Notes under the pieces: generated by a model
What the model saw: only the letters and a program-made list of their open reading frames with translations
Database searches by the model: none
Told to the model about the DNA's origin: nothing
Made by a program: the position numbers and the translations under genes
Source of the DNA: Nocardia bhagyanarayanae
GTDB taxonomy: Bacteria; Actinomycetota; Actinomycetes; Mycobacteriales; Mycobacteriaceae
Assembly: GCF_006716565.1 (NCBI RefSeq)
Contig: NZ_VFPG01000002.1
Coordinates: forward strand, 186,001 to 250,000
DNA: 64,000 nt
Direction: 5' to 3'
In this document: one piece after another, positions 36,298-44,361 of the stretch
How the letters are laid out: each line of letters starts with the position of its first letter
Numbering within the stretch: position 1 is the first letter of the stretch

Positions 36298-36728
36298 CGG
36301 TCGGCAAATGAAGAACGGCTCCGCCCGCTCGCGGATGCCTCTACCTGGAGCGTGCATCAGCACGGCATTGCCCTGCGCAGTCTCATCGAGCTAGGGCACC
36401 GCGAGGTTTGCGGCGGCATGTGCCGACAGGTCGATCGGCTTCGGTGCAGGCCGTGCCTTCGGCTTTGTCGGGCGTGCAGTTGGTGGGGGCAACACCCATG
36501 GCGCAATCGGTACGGGCGGACGCAGACCGCAGTCCATAAGTAATTACATGGTCTTCGACGAATTGTGCCGTGGCGTCGGTGAACGATGCTGTATGTTAAT
36601 GACAGTTCCTCATCCATTGGGGGAGTGAGGAACGTCGACGTGCGTCGGCGGGGAGGAAGCGGCCCCACCGGCCGAGCGCCGAAGCAGCACAGCCGCTCTC
36701 CGGCGTCGAAGAGGATTGGTAGGGCCGA
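36298..36728. other. Non-coding region with probable structured leader of the transglycosylase gene
   Basis: About 430 bp without a gene. Its last 140 bp are A+T-rich then highly structured: TATGTT at 36592-36597 is a possible -10 box, followed by an 8-bp hairpin at 36605-36633 and further GC-rich arms up to the ATG at 36729. An mRNA leader of about 125 bases is implied. Confidence 0.45.
36605..36633 (+). promoter_or_regulatory. Leader hairpin near the predicted transcription start
   Basis: GTTCCTCA and TGAGGAAC pair perfectly around a 13-base G-rich loop (36613-36625), starting about 8 bases after the TATGTT box. Confidence 0.5.
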
Positions 36729-38171
36729 ATGCGCGTATCCGCTCCATTGACCGCATCGGCGCTGGCCGTCGCCGGACTGATCGTCACGGGATCGGCGACG
36801 TACTCGAGCGATCCACCCGAAGCTCCGGAAGCAATACTGGCCGGCGCGCGGGAAGGCTCGGTGCCAAAAGGCGACGAGGACGAACTCTCACGGGCCGTCG
36901 GCCTGCTTCCGGTGGCACCGGACGCGCCACGCAGGCTACGCGCCATGACTCCGGCGATCGCCAGTTCTATCTCACTCCAAGACATTTCGCTGCCGAACAC
37001 CGGCGGATCGCTGGGCATACCGGAAATCGTGTTGGCGGCCTACCGCAATGCCGAGTTGGCGCTGGAGTCCTCGATGCCCGGATGCGGGTTGACGTGGCAT
37101 CTGCTCGCCGGGATCGGGCGGATCGAGTCCGCCCACGCCGGAAACGGTCGCACCGACGCCGCGGGGACGACGGTGTCGCCGATCTTCGGCCCGGCGTTGG
37201 ACGGGAGCCTGCCGGGCAACGAGATCATCAAGGCTGCCGACGGCGGATACGTGCGCGCGATGGGGCCGATGCAATTCCTGCCGAGCACCTGGAGCTTCTA
37301 CGCCACGGACGGCAACGGCGACGGAGTCGCGGACCCGCACAACGTGTTCGACGCGTCGTTGGCCGCGGGCAAGTACCTGTGTTCGGGTGGGTCGGACTTG
37401 CGCGATCCGGCGCAGGAATTGCGTGCTGTGCTGCGATACAACAACTCGCTGTCGTACGCGAGCGACGTGCTGAGTTGGTCGGCGGCCTACCGCACCGGCG
37501 GCGCTCCGGCGCGTGTCGCGATCGATCCGGGGTTGATTCCGCCGGGGTCGGCGCCCGTGATCCGGTCGGGTCCGGAAATGGTCGCCGTCGACACCACCGC
37601 GCCTCCGACCATCCCGCTGGAACCGGCGCCTACCACCGAAGTCCCCGTGGCTCCCGCGCCGACCCAGGTGATGATCACCATCCCCGGCCTACCGCCGATT
37701 CTCTGCGGGATCTTCTGCCCGCAGCCGCAGCCGAATCCTTGTGCGGAGGTAGCGGTTCCAGCTCCGATGCCGCGACTTGGCGAGCCCGGCAGCCGCCCCC
37801 TCGCGCCCGGCCGGTCTTACGGCGGCACCGCGGTCGAGCCCATCGAACTCGAATCGCCACCGGCGCGGCCAGATCCGTCGTGCACATCGGAGAACCCGCA
37901 TCCGCAAACCGGCGGCCAACCGTTCTACGAGCCGAAACCCCAAGAGCCGCCGCAGACTCCCGATCCCGGGCCTGCCCTCTATGCCTCACCGGAGTCGGCC
38001 CTTGCTGAGCCCAACCTCGGACCAGACCCTTCTGGAGCGCCCGAGTCGGCTCCCTTCATCGCTCCGGAGTCGGACCTGCCAAACCCTGTACCGCCGCAAC
38101 CACCCAGCCCACCGCCCGCGATCACCCTCCCGTTCGGCATCGTCATTCCGCTGCCCGCGCCGCAGGGCTGA
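36729..38171 (+). CDS. Secreted lytic murein transglycosylase with long Pro-rich tail
   Basis: A 480-residue exported cell-wall enzyme. Residues 1-23 are a signal peptide; about 98-265 form an MltB/SLT_2-like transglycosylase domain with catalytic Glu133 in GIGRIESAHAGNG and the substrate motif AMGPMQFLPSTW, followed by a DGNGDGVADP loop that resembles the EF-hand-like calcium loop of MltB. Residues 300-480 are a Pro/Ala/Glu-rich tail with several cysteines (LCGIFCPQPQPNPC), probably wall-spanning. Start context is weak (GGATTGGTAGGGCCGA before ATG). The zinc-ribbon gene follows 24 bp downstream. Confidence 0.88.
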   Translation: MRVSAPLTASALAVAGLIVTGSATYSSDPPEAPEAILAGAREGSVPKGDEDELSRAVGLLPVAPDAPRRLRAMTPAIASSISLQDISLPNTGGSLGIPEIVLAAYRNAELALESSMPGCGLTWHLLAGIGRIESAHAGNGRTDAAGTTVSPIFGPALDGSLPGNEIIKAADGGYVRAMGPMQFLPSTWSFYATDGNGDGVADPHNVFDASLAAGKYLCSGGSDLRDPAQELRAVLRYNNSLSYASDVLSWSAAYRTGGAPARVAIDPGLIPPGSAPVIRSGPEMVAVDTTAPPTIPLEPAPTTEVPVAPAPTQVMITIPGLPPILCGIFCPQPQPNPCAEVAVPAPMPRLGEPGSRPLAPGRSYGGTAVEPIELESPPARPDPSCTSENPHPQTGGQPFYEPKPQEPPQTPDPGPALYASPESALAEPNLGPDPSGAPESAPFIAPESDLPNPVPPQPPSPPPAITLPFGIVIPLPAPQG

Positions 38172-38195
38172 CTGGACACGCACCACGGGGAACCG

Positions 38196-38483
38196 ATGTC
38201 CGCAGCCAAGGATCCTTCGAACGACCACTCGGCAGTCCACCCTCGAATCGACCTGCCCGAGCGCGTGCGGATCCGCGCGATCCTGGACTACTTCGGCAAA
38301 TGCCCGAACTGCGGGTACTTCGCCGAGGCGTCCACCATCGAGCGCCGCCGCGCCGACGGCCCGGTGACCACGGAGATCGTGGCGTGCTGCGGCCTGCCGT
38401 GTGGTTGGTCGGGCCCGGTGCCACGCACGACGATGACCACGCCTCGAGCCCGCGTCGCCGGTGACGACCCCGGCGTCGGATAG
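38196..38483 (+). CDS. Small putative zinc-ribbon protein
   Basis: A 95-residue protein with two Cys pairs, CPNCGY at about 35-40 and ACCGLPCGW at about 63-71, spaced as in a zinc ribbon. No known family recognised. It begins at ATG with GGGGAA 6 bases upstream, directly after the transglycosylase gene, and may be co-transcribed with it. The region between the Cys pairs (ASTIERRRADGPVTTEIV) is a beta-hairpin by appearance. A DNA- or RNA-contact role is only a guess. Confidence 0.65.
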   Translation: MSAAKDPSNDHSAVHPRIDLPERVRIRAILDYFGKCPNCGYFAEASTIERRRADGPVTTEIVACCGLPCGWSGPVPRTTMTTPRARVAGDDPGVG

Positions 38484-38545
38484 GACACTCCTCGCCCGAC
38501 CCCGCCGCTAGGGTGGGTGGAACGGCTGAGGACAAGGGGAGTTCG

Positions 38546-39424
38546 ATGTTGGAAGTCGCGCACCTGGTGCGCCGATTCGGGGGCACCCTCGCGGTGGACG
38601 ACGTGTCGTTCACCGTGGCGCCCGGCGCCCTGACCGGATTCGTCGGCGGTAACGGCGCGGGCAAGACGACCACCATGCGCATGATCATGGGCGTGCTGGC
38701 GCTGCACGGGGGTGAACTGCGCTGGCAGGACAGGCCGGTGACCGCCGCGGATCGCCGGTCGTTCGGCTACATGCCCGAGGAGCGCGGGCTGTATCCGAAG
38801 CAGCCGGTGTTCGATCAGCTCGTCTATCTGGCGAGGCTGCGCGGGCAGTCGGCGGCCGATGCCAGGCGGCGCGCGAAGGAACTACTGGAACGCTTCGATC
38901 TCGGCGGCCGCGCCAAGGACAAACTGGAATCCCTCTCGCTGGGCAACCAGCAGCGGGTGCAGATCGCGGCGGCGGTGATCGCGGAGCCGTCACTGCTGAT
39001 CCTGGACGAGCCGTTCTCGGGTCTCGACCCGGCCGCCGTCGACTCGATGGCCGACCTGTTGCGCGAGTACGCGGCCATGGACGTGCCGGTCCTCTTCTCC
39101 TCGCACCAGCTGGATCTCGTGGAGCGATTGTGCGACCAGTTGGTGATTCTGGCGTCCGGGCGGGTCGTCGGGCAGGGCTCGGTGGACGAACTGCGCTCCA
39201 CCGGTTCGACGCGCTATCGGCTCTCGCTCGGCGGCGACCCAGGTTGGGTCCAGGCGTTCGCGGGCGTGCGGGTGCTGCGCACGAATGGCTCCAGCGTCCT
39301 GCTCGAACTCGACGGCGCGACAACCGAAGCGCTGCTCGGCGAAGCACTGGCCCGCGGTCCGGTGCGCGAACTGGCCGAAGTGCGGCCTTCGGTGTCGGAG
39401 ATCTACCGGGAGGTGACGGCATGA
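38546..39424 (+). CDS. ABC transporter ATP-binding protein (NatA-like)
   Basis: A 292-residue ATPase: Walker A GGNGAGKT at about 36-43, signature LSLGNQQRVQIAAA, Walker B LLILDEPFSGLD, and His switch SSHQLDLVERL. The DUF4162-like C-terminal part (about 215-292) and YMPEERGLYPKQPV are typical of NatA-type ATPases that pair with NatB permeases. AAGGGGAG precedes the ATG. Its stop overlaps the permease start by 4 bp (ATGA). In Bacillus, NatAB exports Na+; the substrate here is unproved. Confidence 0.92.
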   Translation: MLEVAHLVRRFGGTLAVDDVSFTVAPGALTGFVGGNGAGKTTTMRMIMGVLALHGGELRWQDRPVTAADRRSFGYMPEERGLYPKQPVFDQLVYLARLRGQSAADARRRAKELLERFDLGGRAKDKLESLSLGNQQRVQIAAAVIAEPSLLILDEPFSGLDPAAVDSMADLLREYAAMDVPVLFSSHQLDLVERLCDQLVILASGRVVGQGSVDELRSTGSTRYRLSLGGDPGWVQAFAGVRVLRTNGSSVLLELDGATTEALLGEALARGPVRELAEVRPSVSEIYREVTA

Positions 39425-40608
39425 GCACGGATTTCGCCCCGCGCGGCGTATGGCGGATCGTGGCGGCCCGCGAGATCGCGGTCAAGCTGCGCGATCGAAA
39501 CTTCTTGGTTTCCACGGTGATCACCATCGTCGTGATCGTCGCCTCCCTGGCCATCAGCGGGTTCATGAGCAACCGCACCGACGAGATCGACGTCGCCGTC
39601 GTCGGCACGGGCGCCGATCAAATCGTCCAAACCGCAAACGGTTTGGCGGCGAGCGCGGACAAGAACATCACCTTCACCGCGCGCCAACAGACCGATCTGG
39701 CGGCCGTCGAGCAGCAGGTGCGCGACGAGGACGTCGAGGTCGGCTTGGTCGCCGCCGATCAGGGTGGGTGGCGCCTCGTCGGTGATACGGCGGAGAACGA
39801 CGACGCCGCAACCTATCTCACCGCCGCCGCGCAGCAGTTGGCGGTGCAACGCAATGCCGCGGCCGCGGGTCTGAGCATGGAACAGTTGGGCCGCGGTGGC
39901 ATCGTGGCCTACGACCTGCTCGAGGAATCGGCGGTCGATCCGGGTCTCGCGAACATCGTGAGTTTCGTTTTCGCGTTCCTCTTTTATATGGCGTCGTTCC
40001 TGTTCGGCATGGCCATCGCGCAGAGCGTGGTCGAGGAGAAGCAGAACCGAGTCGTCGAGATCCTGGCGAGCGCCATTCCGTTGCGGCAGTTGCTGATCGG
40101 CAAGGTGATGGGCAATACCGTGATGGCGTTCGCCCAGCTCGCGCTGTTCGTCGGGGCGGGTCTGATCGGGTTGCAGGTGATCGGCAGGGGCGATCAGGTC
40201 GCCAGGATCGCGGGCGCTGCGGGCTGGTTCATCGTCTTCTTCGTGGTGGGTTTTCTGGCGCTGGCCAGCTTTTGGGCGGTCGCGGGCGCGCTCGCGACAC
40301 GCAGCGAGGATCTGCAATCGACCGCTATGCCGATGTCGGTGCTCATCATGATCGTGCTGTTCGCGGGAATCTTCCTGACGGGTACGTGGCGGATCATCGC
40401 GTCCTACGTGCCCGTGGTCTCGATCGTCGCCATGCCGAGCCGACTGGCCGAGGGCACGGCGGCCTGGTGGGAGCCGTTCGTGTCGCTGCTCCTGATGGCC
40501 GTGGGGATCTACGGCATCGTCCTGATCGCGGAGAAGATCTACCGGCGTTCGCTCATGCAGACGCAGGGACGGTTGACGATGCGGCAGGCGCTCGCGGTCG
40601 AGGATTGA
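39421..40608 (+). CDS. ABC-2 type permease (NatB-like)
   Basis: A 395-residue permease with one N-terminal membrane segment (about 30-48), a large extracytoplasmic domain (about 50-175), and five more segments. EEKQNRVVEILASAIPLRQLLIGKVMG at about 206-232 is the typical coupling segment of NatB/ABC-2_3 permeases. It is translated from an ATG overlapping the ATPase stop. Together they form a complete exporter. Confidence 0.92.
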   Translation: MSTDFAPRGVWRIVAAREIAVKLRDRNFLVSTVITIVVIVASLAISGFMSNRTDEIDVAVVGTGADQIVQTANGLAASADKNITFTARQQTDLAAVEQQVRDEDVEVGLVAADQGGWRLVGDTAENDDAATYLTAAAQQLAVQRNAAAAGLSMEQLGRGGIVAYDLLEESAVDPGLANIVSFVFAFLFYMASFLFGMAIAQSVVEEKQNRVVEILASAIPLRQLLIGKVMGNTVMAFAQLALFVGAGLIGLQVIGRGDQVARIAGAAGWFIVFFVVGFLALASFWAVAGALATRSEDLQSTAMPMSVLIMIVLFAGIFLTGTWRIIASYVPVVSIVAMPSRLAEGTAAWWEPFVSLLLMAVGIYGIVLIAEKIYRRSLMQTQGRLTMRQALAVED

Positions 40609-40617
40609 CGCCCTGCG

Positions 40618-41073
40618 TCAGTACCAGTGGTTCCGCTGCCAGAACGCCCAGGCGGCATCGGGACTGCCGTAGCGGGCGACCATGTAGTCGTAGGTCCAGC
40701 GGAGCTGGGTGGCGGGATTGAATCGCCAATCCAGGCCGTGGGTGGACATCTTCTCCGGCGGTAGCGCCTGGCCGAGGCCGTAGGCGCCGCTGGTCGGGTT
40801 GACCGCGAACACATTCCAGCCGCTCTCCCGCGTGATGATGGCGTCGAACGACGGGAACTGGTGGATCGGAACGATGGTCAGCGCCAGGGCCTTCATTCCG
40901 AGGCGCGCCGAAGCCATGATCAGATCGGCCCCGGCCGAACCCGCCGGGGTCACCGACTGGGTGCCGCGCGTGTCACGGGCGTGGTCGTCCGGCGGCGCCG
41001 CGGTCGCGGCGGGGGCCAGGGCGATCAGCGCCGCACCGCAGACCGCGGCGGCGGGGTGGAAATACCGAAGCAT
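40618..41073 (-). CDS. Small secreted transglycosylase-like protein
   Basis: A 151-residue exported protein: signal peptide 1-26 (cut after ATA), linker to about 65, and a goose-lysozyme-like transglycosylase domain with Glu83 in IITRESGW, NPTSGAYGLGQALP and a closing WTYDYMVARYGSPDAAWAFWQRNHWY. This is the domain found in aggregation-promoting factor-like proteins of Gram-positives. ATG 41073 has GAAGGGAG 8 bases upstream. It converges on the NatB permease, 9 bp apart. It is the third peptidoglycan-cleaving candidate in the window. Confidence 0.88.
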   Translation of the reverse strand: MLRYFHPAAAVCGAALIALAPAATAAPPDDHARDTRGTQSVTPAGSAGADLIMASARLGMKALALTIVPIHQFPSFDAIITRESGWNVFAVNPTSGAYGLGQALPPEKMSTHGLDWRFNPATQLRWTYDYMVARYGSPDAAWAFWQRNHWY

Positions 41074-41210
41074 CGACTCGCTCCCTTCGCATCGAATGGA
41101 CTGGAACCAGCTCGTGCGAAGTCAGCAAACCATCGGTAACCGTATGGATCGGGTCGACACACCGACGCGGCGCGAGTTTCATCCCATGACTCGCGGCCGC
41201 TGTCGAGGTA

Positions 41211-41241
41211 TTTCAATCAATGATTGAATCGGCGATTGAAA
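41211..41241. promoter_or_regulatory. TetR operator upstream of the TetR/OYE operon
   Basis: TTCAATC-AAT-GATTGAA (41212-41228) is a perfect dyad, and a second GATTGAAA copy follows at 41234-41241. It lies 30 bp before the tetR start, overlapping the expected promoter. Confidence 0.65.
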
Positions 41242-41258
41242 CGTGTTTTACTTCACCC

Positions 41259-41828
41259 ATGGCTCAGAAAGTTTCGGCGGTCACCCGCGAGCGGCTGCTC
41301 GCGGCGGCCGAGCGTTTGTTGCTGACGGACCGCTACGAGGACGTGTCGGTGCGGGCGATCTGCGCGGAGGCGGGCGCCAATCCGGCCGCCGTGCACTACC
41401 ACTTCGGATCGAAGGAAGCCCTGGTCGCGGCGCTGCTCGAGGAGCGACTGGGACCGCTGTGGGCCGATCGGCTCGCCGCGGTGAGCGCCGAGCGCGGTTC
41501 GGTGTCCGACATCGTCGACGCGGTGATCGAGCCGTTCGTCGAGCTCGCCGCCGACCCAGCGGGCCGCCTGCACCTGCGGCTGCTCGCGCAGTTGGTGCTC
41601 GGCCGTCATCCGCTGCTGTGGCAGCAGCCGTGGTTCCGGATGGACTCGTGGGTCGGCCTGCTTCCCGAACTCGCGGAGCCGGAGAGCAGGCGACGCTGGT
41701 CGTTTGCTTTCGACCTCGTCATCATGTCGTTCGGCGCCGGAGATCGAGACCTGTCGGCACCCGCTGTCGCCACCTTGCGGGACTTCGTGGTCGCCGGACT
41801 CACCGCACCGGAAGGAAACGCGCGATGA
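41259..41828 (+). CDS. TetR-family regulator
   Basis: A 189-residue repressor with the helix-turn-helix at about 28-58 (YEDVSVRAICAEAGANPAAVHYHFGSKEALV) and a helical C-terminal domain with many aromatic residues (WQQPWFRMDSW). ATG 41259 is used: the in-frame ATG at 41220 lies inside a palindrome that is more likely the operator, and MAQKVSAVTRERLL is a normal TetR N-terminus. It overlaps the OYE gene by 4 bp (ATGA at 41825-41828), so it is probably the self- and operon-regulator of that flavoenzyme. Confidence 0.92.
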   Translation: MAQKVSAVTRERLLAAAERLLLTDRYEDVSVRAICAEAGANPAAVHYHFGSKEALVAALLEERLGPLWADRLAAVSAERGSVSDIVDAVIEPFVELAADPAGRLHLRLLAQLVLGRHPLLWQQPWFRMDSWVGLLPELAEPESRRRWSFAFDLVIMSFGAGDRDLSAPAVATLRDFVVAGLTAPEGNAR

Positions 41829-43039
41829 CCGACGTATTCGCACCGGCCACGCTGGGCCCGATCACTTTGCGCAACAGGGTCATCAAGGCCGCGACCTTCG
41901 AAGGCCGCACGCCCGACGCCTTGGTGACCGACGAACTCATCGCCTTCCACCGCGAGACCGCGGCGGGTGGCGTCGGCATGACCACCGTGGCCTACTGCGC
42001 GGTCGCGCCCGGCGGCCGCACCGATCGGCACCAGATCTGGATGCGCGACGAGGCGCTGCCGGGACTGCGGAAGCTGACCGACGCGGTGCACGCCGAGGGG
42101 GCGGCGGCGAGCGCGCAGATCGGGCACGCTGGACCGGTGGCCAACGCCGCCTCCAACCGGCTGCCCGCGCTCGCGCCGAGCCGCATGTTCAGCCCGCTCG
42201 GGATGCGGCCGATGAAGGTGCCGGACGAGTCCCAGATCCGCGAGCTCGTCACCGCTCACGCCGACGCCGCGAAACTGGCCGAGCGAGCTGGATTCGACGC
42301 GGTGGAAATCCATTTCGGACACAACTACCTGGCGAGCTCGTTCCTGAGCCCGCTGCTGAACCGGCGGAAGGACCGCTACGGCGGGTCGGCGGCCAATCGT
42401 GCCCGGTTCGTCCGCGAAATCGCTTGTGCGGTAGCGGAAGCCGTGGGCGGCCGCCTCGCGGTGACGGCGAAGCTGAACATGGAAGACGGCGTCCGCGGCG
42501 GCCTCACCGTGCCGGAATCACTTCAGGTCGCCGCGTGGTTGGAGGCGGACGGCGCGCTGGACGCCTTGGAGCTGACGGCCGGAAGTTCCCTGCTCAACCC
42601 GATGCTGTTGTTCCACGGCGACGCACCCCGCCAGGAATTCGCGAAAGTCCTTCCCGGACCGTCCCGCTTGGGCTTCCGCATGGTCGGCCGCGGCTTCCTG
42701 CGCGAATACCCCTACCGCGAGGCGTACCTCCTCGAACGGGCCCGCCAGTTCCGCCGCGAACTCACCATGCCGCTGATCCTGCTGGGCGGCATCACCAACC
42801 TCGACACCATGCGTCTGGCGATGCGCGAGGGTTTCGAGTTCGTCGCCATGGGCCGGGCGCTGCTGCGCGAGCCGAACCTGTTGCGCCGCATCCAATCCGA
42901 CGAAGCGGCCCAATCGGCCTGCACCCACTGCAACCTGTGCATGCCGAGCATCTACACCGGGACGAAGTGCGTCTTCCGGCTCGACCAGCGCGCCGACGCC
43001 GCCGTCGTCCCGGTACCGGTCGTGGCCAGGCCACACTGA
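41825..43039 (+). CDS. NADH:flavin oxidoreductase (Old Yellow Enzyme-like)
   Basis: A 404-residue FMN barrel. Typical elements are TLRNRVIKAATFEG, the IHFGHNYLASSFLSPLLN substrate/flavin loop, KDRYGGS, and FEFVAMGRALLREPNL for phosphate binding. A C-terminal Cys cluster (ACTHCNLCMPS plus a later Cys at GTKC) is arranged like the 4Fe-4S ligands of the dienoyl-CoA reductase group, yet no second NAD domain follows, so it is a stand-alone OYE/BaiCD-like barrel. It would reduce an activated alkene. Translated with the upstream TetR gene. Confidence 0.9.
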   Translation: MTDVFAPATLGPITLRNRVIKAATFEGRTPDALVTDELIAFHRETAAGGVGMTTVAYCAVAPGGRTDRHQIWMRDEALPGLRKLTDAVHAEGAAASAQIGHAGPVANAASNRLPALAPSRMFSPLGMRPMKVPDESQIRELVTAHADAAKLAERAGFDAVEIHFGHNYLASSFLSPLLNRRKDRYGGSAANRARFVREIACAVAEAVGGRLAVTAKLNMEDGVRGGLTVPESLQVAAWLEADGALDALELTAGSSLLNPMLLFHGDAPRQEFAKVLPGPSRLGFRMVGRGFLREYPYREAYLLERARQFRRELTMPLILLGGITNLDTMRLAMREGFEFVAMGRALLREPNLLRRIQSDEAAQSACTHCNLCMPSIYTGTKCVFRLDQRADAAVVPVPVVARPH

Positions 43040-43067
43040 CACACGCCCGCGACTCGGTGCTGTACTG

Positions 43068-43454
43068 CTAGGCGGGGGTGACGATCTGGATCAGATTCCC
43101 GCAGGTGTCGTCGAAGACCGCCGTGGTCACCGGCCCCGCCTCCATCGGTTCCTGGGTGAACGTCACCCCGAGGCCGCGCAGCCGCTCGTATTCCGCCCGT
43201 ACGTTCTCGACCTGGAACGAGGCGGCCGGAATGCCGTCGGCGACAAGGCCTTCCTTGTACGGCCCGACGGCGGGATGTCCGTCCGGCTCGAGCAGTAGTT
43301 CCGCGCCCTCGGGGTCCTCCGGTGAGACGACCGTCAACCATCGAGCCGCACCCAGTGGGACGTCGTTCTTCTTGGTGAAGCCGAGCACCTCGGTGTAGAA
43401 GTCGAGGGCCTTCTGCTGGTCGTCGACGAACACGCTGGTGATGTAGATCCTCAC
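43068..43454 (-). CDS. VOC/glyoxalase-fold protein
   Basis: A 128-residue vicinal-oxygen-chelate protein. MRIYITSVFVDDQQKALDFYTEVLGF is the classic first beta-alpha-beta module, and AVFDDTCGNLIQIV ends the second with a Glu/Gln-type metal position replaced by Gln. Members include glyoxalases and bleomycin-resistance-type proteins; the reaction here is unknown. GTG 43454 has AAAGGA about 9 bases upstream. Confidence 0.9.
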   Translation of the reverse strand: MRIYITSVFVDDQQKALDFYTEVLGFTKKNDVPLGAARWLTVVSPEDPEGAELLLEPDGHPAVGPYKEGLVADGIPAASFQVENVRAEYERLRGLGVTFTQEPMEAGPVTTAVFDDTCGNLIQIVTPA

Positions 43455-43545
43455 GGTGTTGGTCCTTTCCTGGTGACCGGCCACCGCTCGAGGATGGCGG
43501 TCAGGGCGAGCGTCCTTGTTTGACCGCCGCCCGGTTCGGGTAACA

Positions 43546-43581
43546 ACCCTGTGACCCACATCGACGTGCGGGCCACAGGGT
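43546..43581 (-). terminator. Terminator of tRNA-Arg
   Basis: ACCCTGTG and CACAGGGT pair perfectly around a 20-base loop, 10 bp after the tRNA 3' end; TTGTTA follows on the minus strand. Confidence 0.65.
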
Positions 43582-43591
43582 CCTGGGTGAG

Positions 43592-43665
43592 CGCCCCCGG
43601 CAGGAATCGAACCTGCGACCTAGGGATTAGAAGGCCCTTGCTCTATCCAACTGAGCTACGGAGGC
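43592..43665 (-). tRNA. tRNA-Arg (anticodon TCT)
   Basis: On the minus strand: acceptor GCCTCCG/CGGGGGC with a T-G wobble and discriminator G, D arm AGCTCAGTTGGATAGAGC, anticodon loop CTTCTAA giving TCT, T arm GGTTCGATTCC. The anticodon stem carries one weak pair next to the loop. It reads rare AGA codons in this GC-rich genome. Confidence 0.95.
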
Positions 43666-43692
43666 AGCGGTTTCCACCATGGCCGACATTGG

Positions 43693-43718
43693 CCGTGCTG
43701 TCCAGCACGGAAATTATA
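43693..43718 (-). promoter_or_regulatory. tRNA-Arg TATAAT box and leader hairpin
   Basis: On the minus strand a perfect consensus TATAAT (43718-43713) is followed 3 bases later by the inverted repeat CCGTGCTG-GA-CAGCACGG (43710-43693), which would fold at the 5' end of the precursor. Confidence 0.6.
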
Positions 43719-43768
43719 GCGACCGTCCAGGAAACTAGATTCTTACCGTCAGCAACATTCCGTCTACC

Positions 43769-44143
43769 TCAGTCGAGCAGGACAGCGACGCCGAGCAGGG
43801 TGGCCAAGGTCACTTCGACGACGAAGTAGAACCAGACCGGATAGAAGGCCGACGCGCGTCCGGTGAACGAGGACCAGATCCGGCCGAACGCCATCCCGCC
43901 CAGTGCTGCGGCCACCGCGACGCACACGCCGAATCTGAGGTCGCCGATATCGGCGGCGGCCAAGCCGAGAACCGCGGCCACGGCGAGGCCGAAGCCGCCG
44001 TAGACCGCGCGCACCTCGGCGTGCGCGTCGGCCCGATCGGCGAGCAAGCCGACGGTGTCGGCCAACTGGCTCGGGCGAAGCAGTCCGTAAACGCCCATGG
44101 CGGCGAAGAACAGCGCCACCACGGCAATCAGCACGACCGACAT
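43769..44143 (-). CDS. DUF4345 membrane protein
   Basis: A 124-residue four-helix membrane protein (segments about 3-20, 48-66, 70-88, 103-122). LIAVVALFFAAMGVYGLLRP and the acidic loop ADAHAEVRAVYGGFGLA are the DUF4345 pattern. Function unknown. ATG 44143 is preceded by GGAGGTGAG. It diverges from the CopD-CtaG fusion gene. Confidence 0.85.
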   Translation of the reverse strand: MSVVLIAVVALFFAAMGVYGLLRPSQLADTVGLLADRADAHAEVRAVYGGFGLAVAAVLGLAAADIGDLRFGVCVAVAAALGGMAFGRIWSSFTGRASAFYPVWFYFVVEVTLATLLGVAVLLD

Positions 44144-44361
44144 CTCACCTCCGTGATCCGCGCCTACCTTATACGCGCTTCCCGGTGCGGGCCGGACGAA
44201 ATTCGCGGGGAGCGGCTCGATGGTTCATCGGCCTGGAGAACGTGCGGCGCGCGTCGCCGCGCCGGACACACGTAGCGAGCGTTCCCCGGGCATCGCCCGT
44301 GGACGGCCGCGAGCATGGCCGGAGCGAACCCGGAGGTACCCACCCAACTACGCTGAGTCGT

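Noticed and set aside
35344..36363. A 340-codon minus-strand open frame running through the tandem repeat array and antisense to the NUDIX gene
   Set aside because: The 53-bp unit is not a multiple of three, so the frame does not encode a repeating peptide; it is open because the DNA is GC-rich. The plus-strand NUDIX box is perfect.
36592..36728. Possible ydaO/c-di-AMP riboswitch before the transglycosylase gene
   Set aside because: G-rich hairpins are present but the conserved GGTGAATC and CAGCTAACC core is missing; kept only as an unclassified leader.
41220..41258. Upstream ATG for the TetR gene
   Set aside because: It lies within the TTCAATC/GATTGAA dyad; the ATG at 41259 gives a normal TetR N-terminus.
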